Source: Paraburkholderia caffeinitolerans
GTDB taxonomy: Bacteria > Pseudomonadota > Gammaproteobacteria > Burkholderiales > Burkholderiaceae
Reading direction: 5' to 3'
Length of the DNA: 64,000 bases
Assembly (NCBI RefSeq): GCF_902859945.1
Contig: NZ_CADIKL010000001.1
Coordinates: 248,001 to 312,000 of the forward strand
The notes under the pieces are model-generated. The model was not told where the DNA came from. It was given only the letters and a program-made list of their open reading frames with translations, and did not search any database. Positions 33,639 through 42,130 of this stretch are shown here, one piece after another (position 1 is the stretch's first letter; every line of letters starts with the position of its first letter). A program made the translations under genes and the position numbers.

Positions 33639-35276
33639 CTAATATGCTTTTGCCAGCGGGCAGAACTTCCCGTCGGTATAGGCGTAGGCACTGAGTGGAC
33701 CAGCGATCTTTTTCGCAAAACCTGTCCAGCCGCTGTCCTGTCGCGCACCCTTAACCGATTTCGCCACATCAGAACGTCGTGCGCCGGTCACGCCATAGCC
33801 AACAGTGTTGTTGTCAGAATCAACCAGTACGATGAGCGTTGACGCATTCGTTTCGCGATTCGGCGCGGCCCAGCCATGCGCGACGAGTCCAACGGCGTCG
33901 GGCGTTGACGATTCGAGAAAGCCGGAGCACAAGGACGCGTCAATTCGCTTGCTATCGAATTTTATGACGCCTGCGTCGTGGAGCCAGCCACGGCCGTATG
34001 GGCCGATGCCAGCGCTGGCTGCGAAAGTCGCGTTTTCGAGGAATCTGTCATGATCCTGTCGCGAAAAAAGCAGGGCGTCGTAATCAGGATGGTCCAAACC
34101 GATTTTCTGTCCCAGCACCGCGAGTTTTGGCGGATATCTATAGTCAGTATTGCCCAGGGCGCGAAGCTGAAATGATGCGATGGAGCTTAACAGGATTAGC
34201 GAAAAGAAAGCGACGATATTCTGATTTGCGCGCGTCGGCAAGACATCGAGCAGAAGAAGGAAAATCGCCACATAACCCGGTAGCACTGGCGTAACATATC
34301 TGCTGGATGCTGCATAAAGTAGCCCAAACATCCAGCGACTATTCGTTGCACCGGCGGCGGAGATAATCGTCATTCCAAACACCGCTGCCAGGAATGAGCG
34401 GTACGGCGACATTTGATTTTTGAGGGCAATAACGCCGATCGTCACTGATCCTATTGCAAGAAAGGCAAATCCAAGTACACCGCATACCCAAAGGCGTTGG
34501 GTCGTTTCGTAAATAATATTGCCTAGGAATATTGCGAAGAACTTGACGCGTATCAGATGTACGTGTGTGGCTTCGAGAGCAACTGGCAACTGAGGCTTCG
34601 AAAAGTGATGAAAGTACAACGCGGCGGTTGCAGCCCCGAGTACCATCAAAAGCGCCGATTCTCGCCATGGTCGACGCTGCAGCAAGCTTTGGGCCACCAT
34701 GACACCAAATGCCGCGATGCCGTTTCCCATGCTCAGCGTGGCTAGAATGGCGAAGGCAACGCAAATAAACAGACGGTATTTATGATTGCCTGGACGCGAG
34801 TAATTCGCGAATGCAATAAATGAAAAAAGATAAACGGCAAATACCTGCGTTTGGAATCCCCATAACAGATTTGAATATTGGCACCAAAGAAAAAGGTATC
34901 CAAAAATTAACCCGGCTATCAGTTGTTTTGAATAGGAATTCGTTCTCTCGAATCGGTATTTATGCCAAAATACAAAGCCAATAGCTGCGATGAGAGCATA
35001 GTTCATCGCAACGGTAAAAATGCTCATACCCTGGAATATTGTGATATCCAGCCAAAACAGGACCCGGGAAAATACAATCCGGTGCTCCATGTGTTGTGTC
35101 CAAAAGGCGCGATAGTCACCGTCTAGTAACTTTCGATAGAACCCTATTTCTCCGTCCCATTGATCTGCGAAAGGAATGGGCGAGAAATGATGATACCCGC
35201 CGTACACCGAGGTTGCGACAACGAATACGGCGATTAATGCTGCCCACGTGCAAAAAATGCGATTTATCGTGTTCAT
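33639..35276 (-). CDS. Polytopic membrane protein, candidate GT-C glycosyltransferase
   Basis: 545 residues from ATG at 35276 (a TTG three codons earlier is possible). About ten hydrophobic spans in the first ~400 residues, then a ~150-residue soluble C-terminal domain. After the first span lies PIPFADQWDGE, an acidic loop like the catalytic aspartates of GT-C enzymes that use polyprenyl-phosphate sugars. No close family recognised. AT-richer than the adjoining operon, on the opposite strand. Its position directly after the arabinose-lipid and GtrA genes makes it a candidate for the periplasmic transferase using that donor (inference). Confidence 0.55.
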   Translation of the reverse strand: MNTINRIFCTWAALIAVFVVATSVYGGYHHFSPIPFADQWDGEIGFYRKLLDGDYRAFWTQHMEHRIVFSRVLFWLDITIFQGMSIFTVAMNYALIAAIGFVFWHKYRFERTNSYSKQLIAGLIFGYLFLWCQYSNLLWGFQTQVFAVYLFSFIAFANYSRPGNHKYRLFICVAFAILATLSMGNGIAAFGVMVAQSLLQRRPWRESALLMVLGAATAALYFHHFSKPQLPVALEATHVHLIRVKFFAIFLGNIIYETTQRLWVCGVLGFAFLAIGSVTIGVIALKNQMSPYRSFLAAVFGMTIISAAGATNSRWMFGLLYAASSRYVTPVLPGYVAIFLLLLDVLPTRANQNIVAFFSLILLSSIASFQLRALGNTDYRYPPKLAVLGQKIGLDHPDYDALLFSRQDHDRFLENATFAASAGIGPYGRGWLHDAGVIKFDSKRIDASLCSGFLESSTPDAVGLVAHGWAAPNRETNASTLIVLVDSDNNTVGYGVTGARRSDVAKSVKGARQDSGWTGFAKKIAGPLSAYAYTDGKFCPLAKAY

Positions 35277-35865
35277 GTGTGCCAAATGGCTGAAAGGACG
35301 GACATGATATATGAACTCGGTGTGGGTGAGTTGCTGGGAGTGTCGCTCCTGAAGCGCCGTGAGTTCGCGCGGTCGTGTGCGGCGCGCACTGCCGTCAATC
35401 GGTCGGACTACGGTCAGCAGCGGTCCCGGATTCAGGGGGCACGCTGAAATTGTTCGCTTGAATTGATGAGCTTCGGGGAAGTGGGGCTATATGATTTGCG
35501 CGAGGAAAGTACAGGCATTACTGCAGGCAGCTCAGATCGATAGCGCGTGTGATGAGTTCGTCAGCGCCGCATCCAATGTATTAGCGTCGGCGCAAAATCT
35601 GGTATCGGAGCGGCACTCAGTGATACGGCTCCATGGCATGCCGTCAAGTAAGTTTGCCTGGCTACACAGTCTTCTGCCTGGGGGCTCAAGCGTTCCAGCG
35701 TGCCAACACTAGCATTTGATGCTTTCTGGGATTCTCACGAGGTTCAACATTGTTGTTGCGCAATGGAGCCGAAAGCCCAAGGCAATCCAAGTGTAGCGCA
35801 ACCGGGTCGGCAATCAGACTGAACTCGTCCAATGGTAAGATCTTGTAACGCACAGGAAGAAAGCG
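35277..35865. other. Gene-poor region with one doubtful small frame
   Basis: About 590 bases. A 73-codon frame at 35491-35712 (+) starts MICARKVQALLQAAQIDS and has GGGG upstream, but matches no family I know and could be a remnant. The rest carries the upstream regions for the divergent membrane-protein (-) and acyltransferase (+) genes. No repeat or RNA gene was recognised. Confidence 0.4.
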
Positions 35866-36609
35866 ATGAAATCGATCCAGGTAGAGAACCACGGGGCGCG
35901 AAACGAGATTTCGCGCCATGATGACGCAATTTTGGACAATGTTCACGTTATTTTCAAGGGAAATGATAACCGGATCATTTTTGAACGTGTCTGTCTTAAC
36001 AACGTGGTCATCGAAATTCACGGCAGCGATAACGAATATCAGTTCGTCGAAGATTGCTGCGTTTGCAACTTTCGGATTCAATCGCGAGCCAACAACGGCG
36101 CGGAACGAACGGTAGACAGAACGCGTCTCCTTGTTGGGCGCGCGGTCCAGATTTCTGAGGGTTCCGCGATGTTTGGGGCAGACGACACTTGCATCGAGAT
36201 CCATCATGCAACGACGGTCGTTAAGGCAAACTTCTTCGCAGTAGAGCGCGAAACAAGTATCGTTGTCGGGGAGCGCTGCTTATTTTCGTGGAACATTGAC
36301 CTGCGTACGAGCGACTGGCATTCCGTGTTCGATATGGAATCTGGACAGCGCATCAATCCTCCCAAATCTGTTGTGCTAGGTCCCCGCGTCTGGATTGGCT
36401 CGGACGTCAGGATTTTAAAGGGCGTTACCATTGGCGAAGGCAGTGTGGTCGGTGTTGGGTCCATCGTCACAAAAGATGTACCTGCGAACTGCGCTGCAGC
36501 AGGCAATCCAGCACGCGTCATACGGCACAACGTACGATGGAACCATGACTCTTGGGTGAAGGGGGCTGATGCGGAAGTGGTTGAGCTTACCGCCGATCCC
36601 TCTGTCTGA
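35866..36609 (+). CDS. Hexapeptide-repeat acyltransferase (left-handed beta-helix)
   Basis: 247 residues from ATG 35866 with AGGAAG nine bases upstream. The N-terminal ~110 residues are an irregular beta-rich region. From ~115 there are hexapeptide turns (VVGERCLFSWNIDLRTSDWH with the catalytic-type histidine, VVLGPRVWIGSDVRILKGVTIG, GSVVGVGSIVTKDVP, AAGNPARVIR) typical of CoA-dependent sugar O- or N-acetyltransferases. AT-richer than the average of the window, like the preceding gene. Probably acetylates a surface glycan or its precursor. Confidence 0.8.
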   Translation: MKSIQVENHGARNEISRHDDAILDNVHVIFKGNDNRIIFERVCLNNVVIEIHGSDNEYQFVEDCCVCNFRIQSRANNGAERTVDRTRLLVGRAVQISEGSAMFGADDTCIEIHHATTVVKANFFAVERETSIVVGERCLFSWNIDLRTSDWHSVFDMESGQRINPPKSVVLGPRVWIGSDVRILKGVTIGEGSVVGVGSIVTKDVPANCAAAGNPARVIRHNVRWNHDSWVKGADAEVVELTADPSV

Positions 36610-36886
36610 TGATCTGGTCTACCTCGCGATGGCTTGTGTCGTGTGTGCTCATTTATCGAGTTCGCGACTCCTGAATTTCTGAGCATGGATCACGCACTCA
36701 GCTTGGGGATTTCCGGAGAGGTATGCACTGTGCCTCAACGCTTGAGCTACTTACGAGTGATTGTCTCCCTTAACGCGTTGTCCGCGAAATGAGTTCCTCT
36801 CCACAATCTCCACACTGTTAATCCGCTACCCTCAAGGCATTCCGCTCATCGGTTCCTGCCGCGCAGGGTAGGAGCGCAGCCGCAAC

Positions 36887-37285
36887 GTGCCTCGGGTCTT
36901 GCGCACCTGTGCGTCCATGCTCCGTTCCCTAGCCGCTCTCCTGATCTTCCAGTGTCTCGGCGAGAGCGTTTCCTACGTCTTCTCGCTGCCCGTTCCCGGT
37001 CCTGTGATCGGCATGTTGCTGCTGTTCGCGTTCGCGATGTTCCGGCCTAATGCGGCCGAAGCGATCGAGCCCACTGCGCTTGAATTGCTGCGCCATCTTT
37101 CGCTGCTCTTCATTCCCGCGGGTGTGGGCATCATGGTCTCCGCGCAGGCCGTGCGCGGCGAGGCGATTGCCGTGATTGCGAGCCTCGTCGTGAGCACGAC
37201 GCTTGGCATCGCTGTCACCGCGCTCGTCACGCGTGCGCTGTTGCGGAGTCAGGGTGGCCGCGCAAACGCAGGGGAGGGCGCATGA
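36887..37285 (+). CDS. lrgA: CidA/LrgA family membrane protein
   Basis: 132 residues if started at GTG 36887 (GGAG is 12 bases upstream); ATG 36917 would give 122 residues. Four membrane spans with LGESVSYVFSLPVPGPVIGMLLL, the conserved CidA/LrgA signature. Holin-like protein that, with LrgB, affects murein hydrolase export, cell death or metabolite transport in better-studied bacteria. Coupled by ATGA to the lrgB-type gene. Confidence 0.85.
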   Translation: MPRVLRTCASMLRSLAALLIFQCLGESVSYVFSLPVPGPVIGMLLLFAFAMFRPNAAEAIEPTALELLRHLSLLFIPAGVGIMVSAQAVRGEAIAVIASLVVSTTLGIAVTALVTRALLRSQGGRANAGEGA

Positions 37286-38028
37286 TGAATTCGCACCTGC
37301 CGTTCGCGAAGCTCGACGCCATCTGGGTCTATCTCGCCGCCTCGCCGCTGCTCGGCCTCACGGTCACGCTCGTCGCGTACCTGATCGCGCTGAACATCTA
37401 CGCGCGCGCGAAGCACAACCCGCTCGCCAACCCGGTGCTGATCGCGGTGGCGATCGTTGTCGCCGCGCTGAAGATCACCGATACGCCGTATCGCACCTAT
37501 TTCGAAGGCGCGCAGTTTGTCCACTTCCTGCTCGGACCCGCAACGGTCGCGCTCGCGCTACCGCTGTACCGGCAATGGGACAAGCTCAAGCGGGGTGCGC
37601 TGCCGCTTCTTGGCGGGCTGATGGCCGGTTCGCTTACCGCGATTATTTCGGCGGTCGGCATCGCCAAGCTGTTTGGCGCTTCGCATCAAACGCTTGCGTC
37701 GCTTGCGCCGAAGTCGGTCACGACGCCCATCGCCATGGCCGTCGCCGAGAAGGTGGGCGGCATCCCCTCGCTGACCGCGGTGCTCGTGATCTCGACGGGC
37801 GTGTTCGGCGCCGTGAGCGCGCGCTGGATCCTCGATGCCGTGCGGGTGCGCGAGCCCGAGGTGCGCGGTTTTGCGATTGGCGTGGCGTCGCACGGCATCG
37901 GCACTGCGCGGGCGTTTCAGGTCAGCGAGGAGATGGGCGCGTTCTCGGGTCTCGGCATGGGGCTGAACGGTGTGTTCACGGCGTTCGTCGTGCCTGTTCT
38001 GCTGCCGGTAATTCTGCGGTGGTTGTAG
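37282..38028 (+). CDS. lrgB: LrgB family membrane protein
   Basis: 248 residues, start overlapping the lrgA stop (ATGA). Multiple spans; conserved FEGAQFVHFLLGPATVALALPLY, PKSVTTPIAMAV and GVASHGIGTARAFQ motifs define LrgB/CidB-type antiholin-like proteins. It partners with the preceding gene. No lysR or lytSR regulator is adjacent in this window. Confidence 0.9.
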   Translation: MMNSHLPFAKLDAIWVYLAASPLLGLTVTLVAYLIALNIYARAKHNPLANPVLIAVAIVVAALKITDTPYRTYFEGAQFVHFLLGPATVALALPLYRQWDKLKRGALPLLGGLMAGSLTAIISAVGIAKLFGASHQTLASLAPKSVTTPIAMAVAEKVGGIPSLTAVLVISTGVFGAVSARWILDAVRVREPEVRGFAIGVASHGIGTARAFQVSEEMGAFSGLGMGLNGVFTAFVVPVLLPVILRWL

Positions 38029-38166
38029 GGCATTTGCGATGTTCCGGCAGGTAGGGGGCGTCCAACGGGACGCCTCGTAATATTTGATTACATTGGGAAA
38101 TATCGTGTAATAATGCGAGGCCAACGCGTTTTCGGACGAGCGTTCGCTTAGCTTTCTAAATGACAG

Positions 38167-39270
38167 GTGCGTGATGCCAATGTGAAAGGTAATTGTCGAA
38201 TATTAGCAAGACGTCCTGTGAAATTGATAAGGACTGCATTGCATTTGAGTATGGGGATGGAAAACAGGTCGTGGCTTACGATGTCGATTTCTAAAATTTA
38301 CCAACTGCTTTCCAGGTCTATTCCTGGGCGAACACCCAATGACCTCTTCCGGCGGGGCCGCGTGCTGATGTATGCACTGCTCAATCCGGCTGCAGCCCGA
38401 ATCTGGTTGAAGGCTCTAACGACGAACCCGCTGCTTGCCGATATGGCTGTCCGCAACCGGCGCTTTCTCGAACGTCCCTTTCATTGCTTTGCCCAAGCTG
38501 ATATGCCTGCATATCAGCGTGCCGAGTTGCTGGGCGGTCATTTTCGAGTTGTCCGGGAGCTGTTTGGCGAAGGCATTGTTCGCAGGCTCTATCTGAATTC
38601 GGAATACGTGACGTTGGCATCGAGTGGACGGTATGCACTCGTTGTAAGCGAGCCAGTGCGTTGTTGGCGAGAAGGACTGCTTACTGTCGCCTGGCGCGAC
38701 GCGTTGGAGAATGTCGATCTTGCGTGGGCGACCATCAGCTTCGAAAGGCATGCCGAATCCGGCAAACGAGGTGTGCTGATCGGAGGCCTGCAAGGGCCGG
38801 CCGGTGCAGACCGGGAGCGGGTGCGCGAAGCGACACGCGCATGCCATGGCTTGCGACCGAAAGCCGCTGTGATGGAAGCCATTGGCGAATTTTGCAGGTT
38901 GGCACGGGTGAACATACTCACCGGAGTGACAAAGCAGACGCATGTTTCCGCCGCAACGGACGTTCAGTTCAGTGCGGACTATGACGGCTTCTGGCGTGAA
39001 CTCGGCGGGGTTGAAGTCGATGGGCGCTTCGTGCTGCCGCTTTGTCCGTATCACCGCGACGTCAGCGAGGTTCCGTCAAAGCGGCGCGCTGAATTTCGCA
39101 GGCGGCAGACACTGATTGCGGATTTGCTGGAGCAGATCGACCGGGCGGTCCACGAGGGTCTGACTGCGGATGTAATGTCGCCTCAACCGAGTCGTGCAAA
39201 GGCCGACGACCATCTGCCGGAATTTGCTGTCGCTCTGGCAGCAAATTATGGTGATCCGGAGCCTGCCTGA
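38167..39270 (+). CDS. VirK/YbjX family protein (DUF535)
   Basis: Up to 367 residues from GTG 38167; starts at 38251 or 38281 would give ~330, nearer the family length, so the start is unsure. Recognisable segments are FHCFAQADMPAYQRAELLGGHF, WRDALENVDLAWATISF, GVLIGGLQGP and ILTGVTKQTHVS, and the late PSKRRAEFRRRQTLIADL, all typical of DUF535/VirK-YbjX proteins. In enterobacteria the family is linked to virulence-factor export and envelope stress; the biochemical role is unknown. The upstream DNA (38090-38170) is AT-rich. Confidence 0.75.
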   Translation: MRDANVKGNCRILARRPVKLIRTALHLSMGMENRSWLTMSISKIYQLLSRSIPGRTPNDLFRRGRVLMYALLNPAAARIWLKALTTNPLLADMAVRNRRFLERPFHCFAQADMPAYQRAELLGGHFRVVRELFGEGIVRRLYLNSEYVTLASSGRYALVVSEPVRCWREGLLTVAWRDALENVDLAWATISFERHAESGKRGVLIGGLQGPAGADRERVREATRACHGLRPKAAVMEAIGEFCRLARVNILTGVTKQTHVSAATDVQFSADYDGFWRELGGVEVDGRFVLPLCPYHRDVSEVPSKRRAEFRRRQTLIADLLEQIDRAVHEGLTADVMSPQPSRAKADDHLPEFAVALAANYGDPEPA

Positions 39271-39366
39271 CAGCCGTGTCATGGCGCCACGAACAGCACG
39301 ATGTTCTGGTAATCAGATCGCAGGCGAGTGGTACGTCCAGGACTTCCACAGCCGATCACTTTCATG

Positions 39367-39391
39367 AGCCTTCGACCGCAGGTCGAAGGCT
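39367..39391. terminator. 11-bp stem hairpin, possible terminator of the VirK/YbjX gene
   Basis: AGCCTTCGACC and its exact complement enclose a GCA triloop, about 100 bases after the stop at 39270. No T-tract follows on either strand, so function as terminator is uncertain. Confidence 0.4.
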
Positions 39392-39394
39392 GAA

Positions 39395-39475
39395 CTACCG
39401 GGAAAACTCGCCCGGAGTTAAATCGCTAAGCGCCACGTAAGGCCGGGTCTCAATGTCGTCCCGCCGCGAGCCTCG
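39395..39475 (-). pseudogene. Possible C-terminal remnant of an IS3-family transposase
   Basis: The minus-strand frame ending at 39395 reads RRDDIETRPYVALSDLTPGEF before the stop, resembling the N-x-R-PH-x-ALG-x-LTPxEF end of IS3-type (InsF/OrfB) transposases. Residues upstream of it do not match, so only a short tail is left, if the resemblance is real. Confidence 0.3.
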
Positions 39476-39687
39476 CCGATCTGCGGTACATTTCGATGAA
39501 GAGCGTCTCAAGCAGGCCACGCTCGCCCTGGACGCGTGTCCTGTGTCGTGCCTCTCCTCACTATCGGGGGGGGGCGATGTGCGCGCAGACAGGCACTCCT
39601 TAATCATCTGATGAAACCCCAGTCCGCTGCATTGTTGGCAAGTCGCGCGCCCGCGAATCGAAGTCGGCGGTTGCCCTTGAGAGCGGG

Positions 39688-40122
39688 ATGCGCACCCGTT
39701 TAGCTTCCGTGAACCAACGTATCCATCCTCCATTGCCACCCCCATGGCCCTTTCCGCCAAGTCGCGATGTCACGGGGCGCACCTTTGGCGATCTTGTCGC
39801 ACTTCAATATCGCGGCGCTGGCGTGTGGCTTTGGCGATGTCGCTGTGGCGACCATGTGACTGCCGGGCTGGATGCGGTGGAAGGCGGCCGAACGCGGGAT
39901 TGCGGCTGTCGTGAGCAGCGTCGTGTATGGCGGTCCCGACCAGGCTCCCCTGCGCTGCGGGGCGGCGAGGTGTTCGGCCAGTTGACGACCGAGCGGTACG
40001 CCGGCGATGGTTTGTGGGTTTGCCGGTGCGACTGCGGAGGTGAAGTCGCAGTGAGTGCCGGACGCCTGCGATTAGGCCAGGCGCGTTCGTGCGGCCGCTG
40101 TTCTGGCACTTCAATCGACTGA
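39688..40122 (+). CDS. Hypothetical protein with two zinc-ribbon-like 'WLCRCDCG' modules
   Basis: 144 residues from ATG 39688. Two similar modules: FGDLVALQY..WLWRCRCGDHV..GRTRDCGC (about residues 33-74) and FGQLTTERY..LWVCRCDCGGEV..GQARSCGRC (about 95-139). Each has four cysteines in the C-x-C-x-n-C-x-C style seen in small phage and mobile-element proteins, sometimes beside HNH or AP2 domains. Likely metal-binding, perhaps nucleic-acid-binding; no catalytic domain is present. The same frame continues open for 76 codons after the stop. Confidence 0.55.
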   Translation: MRTRLASVNQRIHPPLPPPWPFPPSRDVTGRTFGDLVALQYRGAGVWLWRCRCGDHVTAGLDAVEGGRTRDCGCREQRRVWRSRPGSPALRGGEVFGQLTTERYAGDGLWVCRCDCGGEVAVSAGRLRLGQARSCGRCSGTSID

Positions 40123-40193
40123 GCGGCCCAGCCCGCGCGATCGGGGCGTGGCATAAGGCAATCTGCCGCCTTCGGTGCAACTCCGGTCCGGTA

Positions 40194-40213
40194 CATCGTC
40201 CGATTGGACGATG
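40194..40213. other. Short perfect hairpin
   Basis: CATCGTCC and GGACGATG enclose a GATT loop about 70 bases after the zinc-ribbon gene. Eight base pairs without a T-run; a possible weak terminator or RNA structure. Confidence 0.3.
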
Positions 40214-40397
40214 GGCTTGCGCATCGGCGCCTGTACCGTAGCGCTCAAGCATCCGGAATTGAAAAAGCGAGTACGTACGGCGCGAAGAAAGTGAGCGTCG
40301 ACAAGTTCGCGAAAGCCATGCCGGTGAATCCGCGCCCACTCGATATCGCGTAAGCACGTCGTTGCCCGGGCCAGCTGTTTTCGAACAGGAAGGATGA

Positions 40398-41153
40398 ATG
40401 GGACTGCTTAATAATAAGGTCGCGCTGGTCACCGGCGCGGGGCAGGGCGTCGGTCAAGGCGTGGCGTTCGCGTTGGCCCGCGAAGGCGCGAAGATTGCCG
40501 TGGTCGGCCGCACATTGGACAAGCTGCTCGCGTCCTGCGAAACCATTCGTCATCGGGGCGGCGTGGCCGAACCGTTCGTCTGCGACGTGATGGACGGCGC
40601 ACAGATTTCGCGCTGTGTGGAGGCGGTCGTGGCGCGCCTCGGTGGCGTGCAGATTCTGGTCAATAACGCGCAAGTCGTACCGCTGGGGCGCTTGCTCGAC
40701 GTGAGCGACGAAGCCTTTGTGGCGGGCTTCGATTCGGGGCCGCTCGCGACCTTGCGCATGATGCGGGCTTGCTATCCCTGGCTAAAGGGCGACGGCGTGA
40801 TCGTGAATTTCGCGTCGTCCGCGGCGGTGCGTTGGGACGCTTCCGGTTATGGCGCGTATGCGGCGACCAAGGAGGCGATACGTTCGTTGACGCGCGCGGC
40901 GGCCTGCGAATGGGGTGTGGACGGGATCCGCGTGAACGCGGTGGCGCCGCATGCCTTGTCGCCGGGCCTGCAGGGATGGGTGGACACGCATCCGCAAGAG
41001 GCCGCCGAGTTCTTCAAGACGATTCCGCTCCGACGCATCGGCGACTGCGAGCGCGATATCGGGCGGGCGGTCGTGCTGCTCGCGAGCGCGGACGCCGGCT
41101 ATCTGACCGGCGCGACGCTGCCGCTCGATGGCGGCCAGGCTTTTTGGGGTTGA
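40398..41153 (+). CDS. SDR family oxidoreductase
   Basis: 251 residues from ATG 40398; GGAAGG lies upstream. Classical SDR: VALVTGAGQGVGQGVAFAL (cofactor), ILVNNAQVVPLG in the NNAG position, VNFASSAAV with the serine, YGAYAATKEAI with Tyr-x3-Lys, and a C-terminus (YLTGATLPLDGGQAFWG) of normal length (~250). Substrate unknown; 3-oxoacyl or alcohol dehydrogenase activity is typical. It lies in tandem with a second SDR and outside the glycan operons. Confidence 0.85.
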   Translation: MGLLNNKVALVTGAGQGVGQGVAFALAREGAKIAVVGRTLDKLLASCETIRHRGGVAEPFVCDVMDGAQISRCVEAVVARLGGVQILVNNAQVVPLGRLLDVSDEAFVAGFDSGPLATLRMMRACYPWLKGDGVIVNFASSAAVRWDASGYGAYAATKEAIRSLTRAAACEWGVDGIRVNAVAPHALSPGLQGWVDTHPQEAAEFFKTIPLRRIGDCERDIGRAVVLLASADAGYLTGATLPLDGGQAFWG

Positions 41154-41235
41154 CGGCGTGCGCTTGCTGGCGGCGTGGCCTGGGTGAACAGCAGGTGGCG
41201 GCTTGCGCCACGTTATTGAAGGAGGAATGCGCGAA

Positions 41236-42012
41236 ATGGCTCGACTGGCTGGAAAAATTGCCATTGTGACTGGAGGCGCGCGCGGTATGGGCGCCGCGAC
41301 TTGCCGGTTGTTCGTGGACGAAGGCGCGCGCGTCGTGATTGCGGACGTGCTTGAAGAGGAAGGGCAGGCATTGGCCCGCGAACTGGGCGACGCGGCGCGC
41401 TTCATACGTCTTGACGTGACGGACGAGGCAAATTGGGAGCGTGTAGCGGCGTTCACGGTCGAAGTATTCGGACGTGTCGACGTGCTAGTGAACAACGCCG
41501 CAGTGTTGAAGTTCGCTGGTATCACGGAGTGGTCGAAGCAGGATTTCGAGCGCATTCTGTCGATCAATCTGGTGGGCACGTTCGTCGGTATCCGTACGAT
41601 CGCGCCGCTCATGAAGGCGCAAGGCGCGGGTTCGATCGTGAATATTTCGTCGGTGGACGGGCTGCGCGGCGTCAACGCGCTAGCGGGCTACGTGGCGAGC
41701 AAATGGGGCGTGCGCGGGCTCACCAAGGTCGCTGCTCTAGAACTCGGGCATCAAGGCGTGCGTGTCAATTCGGTTCATCCGGGAGGCGTGAATACGGCCA
41801 TGACTAACCCGACGGGGGCGCCGTTAGACGAGATCAACAAGCATTACACGAACGTGCCGCTACAACGTGTCGGGCTTCCGGAAGAGGTTGCGCGCGCAAC
41901 GCTATTTCTCGCGAGCGACGAGGCGTCGTACTGCAACGGCACGGAGCTAGCAGTCGACGGCGGCATGGTTGCCGGCGCGTATTACCCGGGCCTGCCTGGC
42001 GCTCCGGCCTGA
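41236..42012 (+). CDS. SDR family oxidoreductase, similar to 3-alpha/20-beta-hydroxysteroid dehydrogenase
   Basis: 258 residues. ATG 41236 is chosen because GGAGGA ends nine bases before it; the ATG at 41227 directly abuts that site. Motifs: IAIVTGGARGMGAATCRLF, VNNAAVLKFAG, VNISSVDGLRG, YVASKWGVRGLTK (Tyr-x3-Lys) and SVHPGGVNTAMTN. The whole resembles 3-alpha(or 20-beta)-hydroxysteroid dehydrogenases, although natural substrates of such enzymes vary. It follows another SDR by 82 bases. Confidence 0.85.
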   Translation: MARLAGKIAIVTGGARGMGAATCRLFVDEGARVVIADVLEEEGQALARELGDAARFIRLDVTDEANWERVAAFTVEVFGRVDVLVNNAAVLKFAGITEWSKQDFERILSINLVGTFVGIRTIAPLMKAQGAGSIVNISSVDGLRGVNALAGYVASKWGVRGLTKVAALELGHQGVRVNSVHPGGVNTAMTNPTGAPLDEINKHYTNVPLQRVGLPEEVARATLFLASDEASYCNGTELAVDGGMVAGAYYPGLPGAPA

Positions 42013-42130
42013 TCGACCGCGGGGCATGCGCCGGCGTCACGATTGGGCGCTGGCGTGGTCATGAAATACGTCGCGCGAGCGCTGTGCGTTGGACGAATTC
42101 CGGCCACAGACGCATCGCGCGGCGTCCTTC

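Larger units (their letters stand above)
39271..39687. other. Intergenic region with hairpin and possible transposase remnant
   Basis: 417 bases without an intact gene. Holds the hairpin at 39367-39391, a run of eight G near 39563 and a minus-strand stretch whose translation resembles the end of an IS3-type transposase. Probably a decayed mobile-element scar. Confidence 0.4.
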
